Assembly (NCBI RefSeq): GCF_036322625.1
Contig: NZ_AP027266.1
Span: 2,173,001-2,237,000, forward strand
DNA length: 64,000 nt
Direction of reading: 5' to 3'
Source of the DNA: Roseicyclus marinus
Lineage (GTDB): Bacteria > Pseudomonadota > Alphaproteobacteria > Rhodobacterales > Rhodobacteraceae
Every line of letters starts with the position of its first letter. Within the stretch, counting starts at the first letter, position 1. The notes under the pieces were generated by a model, which was not told where the DNA came from, did no database searches, and saw only the letters and a program-made list of their open reading frames with translations. Shown piece after piece: positions 43,479 to 51,837 of the stretch. The position numbers and the translations under genes are program-made.

Positions 43479-45541
43479 CACGACCTCATCCGAACCAAGG
43501 CATCCACCGCCACCACGCCCTGCCCTTGTGGCAGAACGATCAGGGGATTGATCTCGGCCTCGACGATATCGGGCGATGCGGCAAGCCGCGAAAGCGTCAC
43601 GATCGCCTCCGCGAGCGCGGCAAGATCGCCGGGCGCGCGCCCCCTCGCCCCGGCCAGTATCCGGGCGTAGCGCAGGTCCGCGATCATCTCCTGCGCGGTG
43701 TCCAGATCGACCGGGGCCATCCGCACCACGCTGTCGCGGGTGATCTCGGCAAAGATGCCGCCCGCGGCCAGCATGACGACCGGGCCCATCTGCGGGTCGC
43801 GGCGCAGGCCCACCAGAACCTCGCCCACGCCTGCGCGCATGCGCTGCACGAGCACGCGCGTGACGGCATGCCCCGGCATCGCGCGGGCGACATCGGCGCG
43901 GATGGACGCGATGGCCGACGCCAGGTCTTCCGGCGTCTTCAGACCCACATGCACGCCGCCGACATCGCTTTTGTGCGGGATCGCCGCATCGAGAACCTTG
44001 GCCACGACCGGAAAGGGGAACGGCAAGTCACCGGGCGGCATCGCGGCATCGAGCGCCACCCAATCCGCCACGGGAACGCCCTGCAGGCGGCGATAGGCCT
44101 CGGCCTCGTCCAGCAGTCGTTCTGCGCCGTGGGTTGGCATGGGTGCAGGGGGCGGCAGGTTGGGATGGCGGCGCGCAAGGGCGGCGGCGACCGCATCGGC
44201 GCAGGTCTCGGGATCCTCGAAAACGGGCACACCCGCTCCGGCCAGTCGTTGCGCGGCACCGGGCGCGTCGGGCACGAGGAACACACCGAAGGGATGGCCC
44301 GGTGTCCCGATCAGATCCAGCGCAGGCTGGACCGCCAGATCGGGATTGAACCGGGCCGACGACCCCACGCAGACCTGAACGTAATCGTATTCGGGCGCGC
44401 TGCGGAACACGTCCATCGCGGCGCGCATCACCTGGTAATTCGTGCCTGCCAGCGTCAGATCGAGGATGCGACCGGGCTCCATCTCGATCCCTGCCTCCTG
44501 CAGGCGTGCGCGGGTCGTCTCGGTCGGAGCCACGATATCGAGGCCGCGTGCCGCCATCTGGTCGACCGCCATGGCCGCCCCGCCGCCGGTCGTGGTGATG
44601 ACACCGACACGCCCCCGGCGCAGGGCCGTGGCAGGGGGCACGCGCGACAGAAGCGGCGCGACCTCGAGCAGGGTCTCGAAGCCTTCGACCCGCGCGATGC
44701 CGCAGGCCGCGAGAAAGGCATCGGCCACCGCATCTTCGCCCGCAAGCGCGCCGGTGTGGGATTGCGCCAGTTCGGCGGCGGCCTCGGACCGGCCCAGCTT
44801 GAAGGCAGCCACGGGTTTGCCGTGACGCGCAGCTTCCTCGGCGAAGGCGCGCAACCGATCCGCATGGCCCATATGCTCAAGGAACAGGAGAAAACCGGTG
44901 ACGGCAGGATCGTGCAGACCCGCCATGCAGACATCCCCGATCGACAGGTCCAGTTCACCGCCCACCGAGACAAGGCTGGCAAAGCCCAACCCCTTGCGCT
45001 TGCCCCGCGACATCAGCGCGCCGATCAGGCTGCCGCTGTGGGAGGCGACGAACAGCCCCCCCTTGGGCGGTTCGGGTTCGGCAAAGGCCGCATTCGCGGT
45101 CAGCGCCATGCCGTGGTGCAGGTTCGCCAAGCCGATGGAGGATGGTCCCAGAACCCGGATCCGCCCGCGCGCCACCAGCGCCCGCAGCCGCCCGGTATTG
45201 GCGGCCCCGGCGGCACCGGCTTCGGCAAAGCCCGTGGCAAGGAGCGTGGCGACGCGAATGCCCATCGCCTCGCACTGCTCCAACGCGTCAAGTGCGGCAT
45301 CGGCACCGGTCAGGACGAAGGCGTGATCGGGCACCTCGGGCAGGTCGGACAGATGCCGAAACGCAGGCATGCCCTGCACCGTATCGCGGTTGGGATTGAC
45401 GGGATGGATGCGCCCGGCAAACCCCGCCGCCTTGAGAAAGCGCAAGGGTCGCCCCGAGGTCTTGGCGGGATCGTCCGACACCCCCACCAGGGCCACGCTT
45501 CGAGGGCGCAGCAGCGCATCGTGCCAGCCTGTATCCGCCAT
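43478..45541 (-). CDS. ADP-forming acyl-CoA synthetase, fused alpha-beta (copy 2)
   Basis: This 687-residue protein has the same domain order as the copy at 39361. It has a CoA-binding N-terminus (SVALVGVSDDPAKTSGRPLRFL), the phosphohistidine segment AQSHTGALAGEDAVADAFLAACG, and a C-terminal ATP-grasp (VVAKVLDAAIPHKSDVGGVHVGL, EAEINPLIVLPQGQG). The two copies are clearly paralogous but well diverged, so they probably activate different acids or form a heteromer. ATG 45541 overlaps the acyl-CoA dehydrogenase stop (TGATG). Some proteins of this family act as protein acyltransferases when a GNAT domain is fused; none is fused here. Confidence 0.9.
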   Translation of the reverse strand: MADTGWHDALLRPRSVALVGVSDDPAKTSGRPLRFLKAAGFAGRIHPVNPNRDTVQGMPAFRHLSDLPEVPDHAFVLTGADAALDALEQCEAMGIRVATLLATGFAEAGAAGAANTGRLRALVARGRIRVLGPSSIGLANLHHGMALTANAAFAEPEPPKGGLFVASHSGSLIGALMSRGKRKGLGFASLVSVGGELDLSIGDVCMAGLHDPAVTGFLLFLEHMGHADRLRAFAEEAARHGKPVAAFKLGRSEAAAELAQSHTGALAGEDAVADAFLAACGIARVEGFETLLEVAPLLSRVPPATALRRGRVGVITTTGGGAAMAVDQMAARGLDIVAPTETTRARLQEAGIEMEPGRILDLTLAGTNYQVMRAAMDVFRSAPEYDYVQVCVGSSARFNPDLAVQPALDLIGTPGHPFGVFLVPDAPGAAQRLAGAGVPVFEDPETCADAVAAALARRHPNLPPPAPMPTHGAERLLDEAEAYRRLQGVPVADWVALDAAMPPGDLPFPFPVVAKVLDAAIPHKSDVGGVHVGLKTPEDLASAIASIRADVARAMPGHAVTRVLVQRMRAGVGEVLVGLRRDPQMGPVVMLAAGGIFAEITRDSVVRMAPVDLDTAQEMIADLRYARILAGARGRAPGDLAALAEAIVTLSRLAASPDIVEAEINPLIVLPQGQGVVAVDALVRMRS

Positions 45542-46692
45542 CACGACGCCCTTTGGTCGAAGCGGCGCTCGAACACATGTTCCGCGATACGGTTTTTCAG
45601 CATTTCCAGCGACCCGCCTGCGATCTGCCAGCCACGCGTGCGCTTGACGCAATATTCCACGAGACTTTCGGTGGAATAGCCGTAGGCACCCATGGCCTGC
45701 ATGGCGGCATTGGCCACCTCGAAACCGGCCTCGTTGCAGGCGAGCTTTGCCACCGCCGTGTCGAAGGCGGACGGCAGGCCGTTGACATCGCCGTCGCGCG
45801 CGGCGCGATAGAGCAACAGCTGCGCCGCCTCGAGCTTCACGATCATCTCGGCGAAGCTCCACTGCAGGCCCTGAAACTCGCACAGGGGGCGGCCGAACTG
45901 GCTGCGCTCGGTGACGTGGCGGCGCGCCACCTCGTAGGCGTGCCGCCCCAAGGCCAGCGCGCGCGAGGCGTTGCCGATGCGCTCGACATTGAAGCCCGCG
46001 ATCTGTTTCTTGAACCCGCCCGGACCAAGCAGCAGGTTTTCGGCCGGGATCCGGCATTCCTCGAAATAGAGCGGGCACCATTCCTCCCCGCTCATGAAGG
46101 GGGCGGGCTGGCCGATGGTGAAGCCCGGCGTCCCGCGTTCGACGAGAACCGAGCCGATGCCGCCCGTCCCCGGCCCGAAGCGGACATAGATCAGGAACAG
46201 GTCGGCATGCGGGCTGTGGGTGGAAAACACCTTGGACCCGTTCAGGATGTAGCCATCGCCATCGGGCCGCGCAGTTGTCTTGAGCTCGGTCACGGCCGAT
46301 CCCGCATCGGGTTCGCTCATGCCCAGCGAGATCAGCTTGCGCCCGGCCAGCAGATCGGGAAACCAGCGCTCCTTTTGGGCAGGCGTGGCGAATTCCGCAA
46401 AGGTGCGGATCGGCCCGAAATTGCCCGCCTGCGCCACATCGGCGCTTTTGGGGCAGACCATCGCCAGTTCCTGGATCGTGATGACCGCATCCATCAACGT
46501 GCCGCCGATGCCGCCATCGGCCTCGGGGATGGTGATGCCCAGCATGCCCATCTCGGCCAATTTGCCGGCCACATCCCAGGGATAGGCGCTGGAATGGGCG
46601 CGGCCCAAGGCGCCGGCGGCCAGTTCACCCTCGGCGAAGCGGCGCACGGCATGCGCAAGCTCGACCTCGTCCTGGGTCAGTGCGGATGTCAC
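45541..46692 (-). CDS. Acyl-CoA dehydrogenase
   Basis: This 383-residue flavoenzyme has the three-domain ACAD fold: a helical N-terminus (DEVELAHAVRRFAEGEL), a beta domain with LISLGMSEPDAGSAVTELKTTA and GYILNGSKVFSTHSPHADLFLIYVR, and a C-terminal bundle (RSQFGRPLCEFQGLQWSFAEM, QAMGAYGYSTESLVEYCVKRTRGWQIAGGSLEMLKNRIAEHVF). It performs the first oxidation of an acyl-CoA, passing electrons to ETF. I place the start at GTG 46692 because an AGGAAGGAG ribosome site sits seven bases upstream; an in-frame ATG at 46731 lacks one. It leads the overlapping ACAD-ACS-HCDH-ACS set. Confidence 0.92.
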   Translation of the reverse strand: MTSALTQDEVELAHAVRRFAEGELAAGALGRAHSSAYPWDVAGKLAEMGMLGITIPEADGGIGGTLMDAVITIQELAMVCPKSADVAQAGNFGPIRTFAEFATPAQKERWFPDLLAGRKLISLGMSEPDAGSAVTELKTTARPDGDGYILNGSKVFSTHSPHADLFLIYVRFGPGTGGIGSVLVERGTPGFTIGQPAPFMSGEEWCPLYFEECRIPAENLLLGPGGFKKQIAGFNVERIGNASRALALGRHAYEVARRHVTERSQFGRPLCEFQGLQWSFAEMIVKLEAAQLLLYRAARDGDVNGLPSAFDTAVAKLACNEAGFEVANAAMQAMGAYGYSTESLVEYCVKRTRGWQIAGGSLEMLKNRIAEHVFERRFDQRAS

Positions 46693-46756
46693 GTCGGGGC
46701 TCCTTCCTCTGGCGGCAGACAGGTCTTGCACCGCCGATGATCGCGTTATCGAGCCA

Positions 46757-46809
46757 GATCACCGGTAAAGAAAAGTGACCGATTGTGGTGATCGGATAAC
46801 CTCTGGTTA
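46757..46809. promoter_or_regulatory. Candidate operator upstream of the acyl-CoA dehydrogenase operon
   Basis: GATCACC (46757-46763) is inverted as GGTGATC (46787-46793), followed by a second small inverted repeat TAACC (46797-46801)/GGTTA (46805-46809). Both lie in the 131-bp gap between the thiolase stop and the acyl-CoA dehydrogenase start, 65-120 bp upstream of GTG 46692. A regulator is not identified. Confidence 0.4.
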
Positions 46810-46823
46810 GGCAAATTGGCGAC

Positions 46824-48026
46824 TCACACCCGCTCGATGGCCAGGGCGATGCCTTGGCCTACGCCCACGCACATGGTCGACAGCGCACGCTTGCCGCCGG
46901 TCAGCGCGAGTTCAAGCGCCGCCGTTCCCACGATCCGCGCGCCAGACATGCCAAGCGGGTGACCAAGCGCGATGGCGCCGCCGTTGGGGTTCACGCGCGG
47001 ATCATCGTCCGCAATGCCCAGCGCGCGCAACGTGGCCAGCCCCTGGCTTGCGAAGGCCTCGTTCAGCTCGATCACGTCGAAATCGGTCTGTGAAAGTCCA
47101 AGCCGCGCCATCAGCTTTCGCGATGCGGGCACAGGCCCGATGCCCATGACCCGGGGCGCGACACCCGCCGTCGCCCCCCCGAGGATGCGCGCGACGGGTG
47201 TCAGGCCATGTCTGTGCGCCGCCGCCTCGGACGCGATGACAAGCGCTGCCGCCCCGTCGTTGACGCCCGAAGCATTGCCCGCCGTCACCGACCCGCCCGG
47301 CCGGAACGGGGTGGGCAGCTTGGCCAGCATCTGGGGTGTTGTATCGGGTCTTGGATGTTCATCCGCATCCACGACAAGGGGATCACCCTTGCGACGGGGG
47401 ATCGTCACCGGCGTGATCTCTTGCGCCAGCCTGCCGGCCGCGATGGCTGCCCCTGCCTTGATCTGCGACCCAAGTGCAAAGGCATCCTGATCGGCACGGG
47501 AAATCCCGTGATCCTCGGCCACGTTTTCCGCCGTCTCCGGCATGCTGTCGACGCCGTATTGCGCCCGCATCACGGGGTTCACGAACCGCCAGCCGATCGT
47601 CGTATCCTCGATCACGGGGGCGCGGGCAAAGGCGCTTTCCGACTTGGGCATGACGAAGGGCGCACGCGACATGCTTTCCACGCCACCCGCAAGGATCAGA
47701 TCCGCCTCGCCTGCCGCGATGGCGCGCGCTGCCGTCATCACCGCATCCATCCCCGAACCGCACAGCCGGTTGATCGTGGTCCCCGGCACGGTATCGGGCA
47801 GACCGGCCAGAAGCGCCGACATCCGCGCAACGTTGCGGTTGTCCTCGCCCGCCTGGTTGGCGCAGCCGAACACGACCTCGTCGAGCGCCGCCCAATCAAG
47901 ATCATGCCGCGCCATCAGCGCCCGGATCGGCACCGCCCCCAGATCATCGGCACGGACCGAGGCCAAGGCCCCCCCATAGCGCCCGATCGGAGTGCGGATA
48001 TAGGCACAGATAAAGGCATCAGGCAT
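46824..48026 (-). CDS. Acetyl-CoA acetyltransferase / 3-oxoacyl-CoA thiolase
   Basis: This 400-residue thiolase has the acyl-enzyme cysteine C89 in TTINRLCGSGMDAVMTAA, the His in NPNGGAIALGHPLGMSGARI, and the second Cys in STMCVGVGQGIAL. FICAYIRTPIGRYGGALASVRADDL at the start and the length resemble the PcaF/PaaJ (3-oxoadipyl-CoA thiolase) group, though general degradative thiolases cannot be excluded. It cleaves the beta-ketoacyl-CoA made by the downstream hydratase/dehydrogenase. It is on the same strand as the acyl-CoA dehydrogenase set, 131 bp upstream, and diverges from the carboxymuconolactone decarboxylase-type gene. Confidence 0.92.
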   Translation of the reverse strand: MPDAFICAYIRTPIGRYGGALASVRADDLGAVPIRALMARHDLDWAALDEVVFGCANQAGEDNRNVARMSALLAGLPDTVPGTTINRLCGSGMDAVMTAARAIAAGEADLILAGGVESMSRAPFVMPKSESAFARAPVIEDTTIGWRFVNPVMRAQYGVDSMPETAENVAEDHGISRADQDAFALGSQIKAGAAIAAGRLAQEITPVTIPRRKGDPLVVDADEHPRPDTTPQMLAKLPTPFRPGGSVTAGNASGVNDGAAALVIASEAAAHRHGLTPVARILGGATAGVAPRVMGIGPVPASRKLMARLGLSQTDFDVIELNEAFASQGLATLRALGIADDDPRVNPNGGAIALGHPLGMSGARIVGTAALELALTGGKRALSTMCVGVGQGIALAIERV

Positions 48027-48175
48027 GGGTCACAGGCTCCGCGTGGTTTGGGCAAGTCTAGCCTCGGACCGACGCGCTACAACGGACCTCGGTTTCGCGC
48101 AGCCCGACGATTGGTCAGGTTCCCCTTGTGCGCGCGCAGCGCCATAACCCGTCCAGACAAGCCAAAGCCCGAAGG

Positions 48176-48751
48176 ATGGACCCCCCAGTGACCCGCGACA
48201 CGATCCAGCGCCTCGAGGCACCCGATCCGGCAAGCTACAGCCCCCGCCAACGCGAGATCCACGATGCCATCGCATCAGGGCCGCGCGGCAATGTGCGCGG
48301 TCCCCTTGCCATATGGCTGCACCGGCCCGAACTGGCCGCCCGCGCGCAGGAACTGGGACGCTACTGCCGCTATGACAGCTCCTTGCCGCCGCGATTGAGC
48401 GAACTGGCGATCCTGACCATGGCGCGCCATTGGAGCGCCGAATACGAATGGGCGGCCCACAAGCCTGAGGCCCTGAAGGCAGGCCTGTCCCCCGAGGTGG
48501 TCGAGGCGATCCGCACCCATGCCCTTCCCCCCTATGCCGACGAGGCCGAACGCATCGTCCATGCGGTGGCGCGCTCGGTTCTGGAAACACGGCAGGTCCC
48601 GGATGCGCTCTATGCCGAAGCGGTCGCGGTTCTGGGTCAGGGACAGGTCGTCGATCTGGTGGGGGTGCTGGGCTATTATTCGCTCATCTCCATCACCCTG
48701 AACGTCTTTCGCGTGCCCCCGCCCGAGGGCCACGCCCCGGAACTGGGCTGA
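48176..48751 (+). CDS. Carboxymuconolactone decarboxylase-family protein
   Basis: This protein of about 191 residues has an all-helical CMD/AhpD-like domain. LPPRLSELAILTMARHWSAEYEWAAHKPEALKAGLSPEVVEAIR contains the conserved E and H of the family, but no CxxC pair of AhpD. Members include 4-carboxymuconolactone decarboxylase and many unassigned proteins in aromatic and acid degradation operons. ATG 48176 overlaps its own AAGGA ribosome site, so GTG 48188 (VTRDTIQRL), 11 bases behind AAGGA, may be the real start. It is followed after 11 bp by an SDR gene, so they are co-transcribed. Confidence 0.85.
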   Translation: MDPPVTRDTIQRLEAPDPASYSPRQREIHDAIASGPRGNVRGPLAIWLHRPELAARAQELGRYCRYDSSLPPRLSELAILTMARHWSAEYEWAAHKPEALKAGLSPEVVEAIRTHALPPYADEAERIVHAVARSVLETRQVPDALYAEAVAVLGQGQVVDLVGVLGYYSLISITLNVFRVPPPEGHAPELG

Positions 48752-48762
48752 AGGAGGACAGC

Positions 48763-49563
48763 ATGGCGGGACGGCTCGAGGGAAAGATCGCCATCGTCAC
48801 CGGCGCGGGATGCGTCGGTCCCGGCTGGGGCAACGGGCGGGCCACCTGCGTCCGCTTCGCCGAAGAAGGCGCGCGGATCTTTGCCATCGACCGCGAGGCG
48901 GCTCCCATGGCCGAAACCATCGACCGTGTCCGCGCGGTCGGCGGCGAGATCGAGACGCATCTGTGCGACGTGACGGACCGCGCGGCGGTCGAGGGGATGG
49001 TCGCGGCCTGCCTTGCCCGCCATGGGCGCATCGACATCCTGGTCAACAATGTCGGGGGATCGGCCCGCGGCGGCCCGGTCGAGATGGACGAGGCCACATG
49101 GCACCGCCAGATCGACGTCAACCTGACCTCGGTCTACCTGACCTGCCGGAGCGTGTTGCCGCATATGGCGGCGCAGGGCGCGGGCGCCATCGTCAACCTT
49201 GCCTCTGCCTCTGGCATCCGCTGGACCGGCGCCGCCCAAAGCGCCTATGCGGCGGCCAAGGCGGGCGTAATCCAGTTCAGCCGCGTGGTCGCGGTGGAAT
49301 ATGCGGCACGCGGTATCCGGGTGAACACGGTGGTGCCGGGCCAGTTGCACACGCCCATGGTCGAGACCCGGCTGGCGGGCCAACGCATGGGCGGCGATGT
49401 CGAGGCCTTGCTCGCGTCGAGGGTGCGGCGCATCCCGATGGGATGGATGGGCGACGGGCGCGATACCGCCAATGCGGCGCTGTTTCTCGCCTCCGAAGAG
49501 GCCCGATTCATCACGGGAACGGAACTGGTGGTTGATGGGGGGATGAGCCTTCGTTGCGATTGA
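48763..49563 (+). CDS. SDR-family oxidoreductase (second copy with extended glycine loop)
   Basis: This 266-residue short-chain dehydrogenase has IVTGAGCVGPGWGNGRAT, an acidic residue after the second strand (FAIDREA), NNVGGSARGG, and the catalytic S/Y/K in LASASGIRWTGAAQSAYAAAKAG. The C-terminal motif is ITGTELVVDGGM. An AAGGAGG ribosome site precedes ATG 48763. The glycine-loop insertion and overall wording match the SDR at 31670, so both belong to one subfamily. It is downstream of the CMD-type gene in a two-gene unit. Confidence 0.9.
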   Translation: MAGRLEGKIAIVTGAGCVGPGWGNGRATCVRFAEEGARIFAIDREAAPMAETIDRVRAVGGEIETHLCDVTDRAAVEGMVAACLARHGRIDILVNNVGGSARGGPVEMDEATWHRQIDVNLTSVYLTCRSVLPHMAAQGAGAIVNLASASGIRWTGAAQSAYAAAKAGVIQFSRVVAVEYAARGIRVNTVVPGQLHTPMVETRLAGQRMGGDVEALLASRVRRIPMGWMGDGRDTANAALFLASEEARFITGTELVVDGGMSLRCD

Positions 49564-49591
49564 CGCGGCAAGACGCGAAGGCTCCCTTGGT

Positions 49592-49609
49592 CCTCCCGGC
49601 ACGAGGAGG
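49592..49609. terminator. Weak hairpin after the CMD-SDR unit
   Basis: CCTCC (49592-49596) pairs with GGAGG (49605-49609) about 30 bp after the SDR stop. No T-run follows. The remaining gene-free stretch to 49823 shows nothing else. Confidence 0.35.
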
Positions 49610-49823
49610 GCCCGCCCGATACCGTTCGTGGCAGCGGCCCGTCGATCCGGCCATCCCTGTGGCGGGGCCATCAATGCCCGCGCAATAGAAGCTCACGATA
49701 CCGACCGTGCAATTGGCGAGGGTCCGAGCGCGGCCGCGCGCGACGCAGGAACCATGCCGGACCTTGGGGTCGTGATGCGTGGGTCAGGTGCAGCAGCGAC
49801 ACCTTGAAAAACCCAAGGCCTGG

Positions 49824-50339
49824 TCAGGGCAGGTTTGGTTCGAATGTCGCCCCGACATCGAGAAATTCATCCATGAAGACGCTCATCAACTCGGTCCGGG
49901 ACGAGACGCCGGTCTTGCGGAAAATGTTGGTGGTCTGCGCCTTGACCGTCCCCTCGGCGGTCGAGCGGGCCTTGGCGATGTCGGCGATGCTCAGACCCTT
50001 GAGCATGTACATCACGATGTCGCTTTCGGCGGGGCTGAGGTTCCATTCCTGGAACTTGCCGCGCACGAAAGTGTCCATTTCGCCCCGCAGGAACAGGAGC
50101 GACCGGGATTGCCGATCATTGTGTTCGCGCAGGCTTTTCATTTCCCGCAAGAGAATGCGGATCGCGAACATCAGGGCAGCGGCCGAGAGGATCTCGAACA
50201 GGAGATGGATCAGTTCCAGCAGGTCGGGCGCGTTGTTGGCGACAAGGCGTTCGTAGATGTCGCTTGCCACGTCGAAGAGAAAGAAGGCGACACCACCGAC
50301 GAGGAAAAGAGTGACATATTTCAGGGTTTTGGGTTGCAT
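49824..50339 (-). CDS. Membrane-anchored LuxR-type HTH regulator
   Basis: This 171-residue protein has two N-terminal membrane helices (about 8-25 and 42-63). A short charged helical linker follows (about 64-95, REMKSLREHNDRQSRSL). The C-terminus is a LuxR/GerE HTH (about 103-160, WNLSPAESDIVMYMLKGLSIADIAKARSTAEGTVKAQTTNIFRKTGVSSRTELMS). There is no ligand-binding or receiver domain, so any sensing must be by the membrane part. Start ATG 50339 (MQPKTLKYV). It is on the same strand as, and downstream of, the hemolysin-family/AMP-ligase/SDR/oxygenase operon and DUF2147. A hairpin lies between, so it may have its own promoter. Its target genes are unknown. Confidence 0.85.
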   Translation of the reverse strand: MQPKTLKYVTLFLVGGVAFFLFDVASDIYERLVANNAPDLLELIHLLFEILSAAALMFAIRILLREMKSLREHNDRQSRSLLFLRGEMDTFVRGKFQEWNLSPAESDIVMYMLKGLSIADIAKARSTAEGTVKAQTTNIFRKTGVSSRTELMSVFMDEFLDVGATFEPNLP

Positions 50340-50456
50340 TGTCCGTCTTGGTTGCGCGCGGCCTTTGGGCGCCGCGTCGTCGCGCTCGTGCCGCCCGTTT
50401 GCTGCGGCATGCCTGTCTTGGTCAAGCTTTGCGTCATCCACGCCCACAAGACAAGC

Positions 50457-50488
50457 CTGACGGGCCGCTCCATAGGATGGCCCGTCAG
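50457..50488. terminator. Hairpin between DUF2147 and the HTH regulator genes
   Basis: CTGACGGGCC (50457-50466) pairs perfectly with GGCCCGTCAG (50479-50488) over a 12-base loop. It lies 44 bp after the DUF2147 stop on the minus strand and is a likely end for the upstream operon. Confidence 0.65.
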
Positions 50489-50531
50489 CAAGATGCGCCC
50501 GCCGGGCGGCGCCATCAGGATGGAATTCGGA

Positions 50532-50927
50532 TCACTGGACCCGTGTCCAGTTGCCCCCGTTACGACAGATGATGCCGCCCAGAACGCAGCCGTTGACCTC
50601 GATGGCGTCGCCCGAAAGCTCGAGGCGTGACATGTATTCCTTGTCGCGGTCAGGGGCGTAGATGCGGCCCTCGTATTCGCCTGCAGCCTCTTGCGCGAGG
50701 TTCCAGACGATCAACCGGCCGATAGTGTCGGGCTGGATGGCCTCGCCCGAGGCATTCTCGGCACGCTCAAGGGTGCCGCAAAAGGTGGCCCCGCAGGGCT
50801 CGACGCGGATGTAGCCGATATCGCCGTGATCGTCAGGCGCGGTGCGCCACAGCCCTTCGATCGGGTCGGCCAAGGCGGGGCCGACCGAGAGAACCGTGAG
50901 GAAGATGGCGGTCCAGATGCGTGTCAT
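50532..50927 (-). CDS. Secreted DUF2147 protein
   Basis: This 131-residue protein has a signal peptide (residues 1-21, ending ALA-DP) and a DUF2147 beta-barrel-like domain: IEGLWRTAPDDHGDIGYIRVEPCGATFCGTLERA, GRIYAPDRDKEYMSRLELSGDAIEVNGCVLGGIICRNGGNWTRV. Four cysteines (PCGATFCG and GCVLGGIIC) could form two disulfides, which fits the periplasm. The function of DUF2147 is unknown; its shape suggests a small-ligand or lipid-binding barrel. Start ATG 50927. It is 47 bp after the oxygenase gene on the same strand, so it is probably in that operon and may bind or export the product. Confidence 0.87.
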   Translation of the reverse strand: MTRIWTAIFLTVLSVGPALADPIEGLWRTAPDDHGDIGYIRVEPCGATFCGTLERAENASGEAIQPDTIGRLIVWNLAQEAAGEYEGRIYAPDRDKEYMSRLELSGDAIEVNGCVLGGIICRNGGNWTRVQ

Positions 50928-50974
50928 GTTGGGTTTCTCCGAAATTTGTCCAAGGGATGCGGGGGCAAGGGCGA

Positions 50975-51835
50975 TCACAGGTTGCCCATGCCGATGAAGA
51001 GTTGGCGGTTGGTGTCGACGATGGCACGACGGCCGTGCATCACGCGGGTGTTGTCGAGCACGGCAATGTCGCCATCCTGCCAGTTGATCTCATGCGTGAA
51101 GGTTTCGGCCAGTTCGCGCAGGGTCTCGACCTCGTCCGGGCCGACCTCGTCGCTGCCGTCCAGCCGGTACCGGGGCGGGGCGTAATTGTGCGACGGTCCC
51201 AGAACCGCATTGGCAAATCCCAAGCCCCCCGACAGCGCCGATGCGCGGACCGGCGACACCGTAAGCCGATAATTGATGCCGCCATCCTCGAGCAGGTCGA
51301 AATCCTGATTGGGGATCGCGGCCCGGAATTCCTCGACATGGCGGGGGGTGACTTCCTCGGGGCGGGAGATCGCGGGATGTTCGTTGGCGAGGTATCTTTT
51401 CCACAAGGCTTCGGGGAGATGGCGTTCGACGGTCATCGGGCGGCACCAACGCTCTTTCTGGCTGTCGTCCATCGCCTCGTAGACGGCCCGACCGTCACAA
51501 ACGGTCGTCTGCGAGCCTTCGAAGGCGGCGACGGGGCTGAAAAAGGCCACGATATCGGGGCAGACCGGCGTGTTGCCGTTTTCGATATGCAGACCGATGG
51601 GCCCGGTGCCGGCATCGACCTTCTGGGTGTTTGCATCGCCATATTCACGGGCGGGGTCGAAGGTGATCTTGCGGCAAAGCGCCTTGGTGAGGTCGCTGAA
51701 GCTGGCGATGTCGGTCTCGAAGCCGCGCAGGAGCGTCCAGCCGTCGCGTTCCAGATCGCCGCGCACGCGGTCCAGAACCGTCGCATCGCAGGGCGATTGC
51801 ATCCCGTGATCGGGGCGGATGATGTTGTAGGTCAT
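50975..51835 (-). CDS. TauD/TfdA-type Fe(II)/2-oxoglutarate oxygenase
   Basis: This 286-residue oxygenase has the facial triad H83-x-E85 (PIGLHIENGN) and distal H267 (DNTRVMHGRR), with a probable 2-oxoglutarate-binding Arg at 277 (DTNRQLFIG). The family usually has HxD; a glutamate here is a known variant. Such enzymes hydroxylate, desaturate or cleave C-H bonds using O2 and 2-oxoglutarate. Its position two bases after the SDR stop in an operon with an AMP-ligase and a hemolysin-family protein suggests it tailors an acyl or amino product. The substrate is unknown. Confidence 0.88.
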   Translation of the reverse strand: MTYNIIRPDHGMQSPCDATVLDRVRGDLERDGWTLLRGFETDIASFSDLTKALCRKITFDPAREYGDANTQKVDAGTGPIGLHIENGNTPVCPDIVAFFSPVAAFEGSQTTVCDGRAVYEAMDDSQKERWCRPMTVERHLPEALWKRYLANEHPAISRPEEVTPRHVEEFRAAIPNQDFDLLEDGGINYRLTVSPVRASALSGGLGFANAVLGPSHNYAPPRYRLDGSDEVGPDEVETLRELAETFTHEINWQDGDIAVLDNTRVMHGRRAIVDTNRQLFIGMGNL

Positions 51836-51837
51836 GG

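Noticed and set aside
46693-46731. ATG 46731 as the acyl-CoA dehydrogenase start
   Set aside because: GTG 46692 has a strong AGGAAGGAG ribosome site at correct spacing; the ATG has none.
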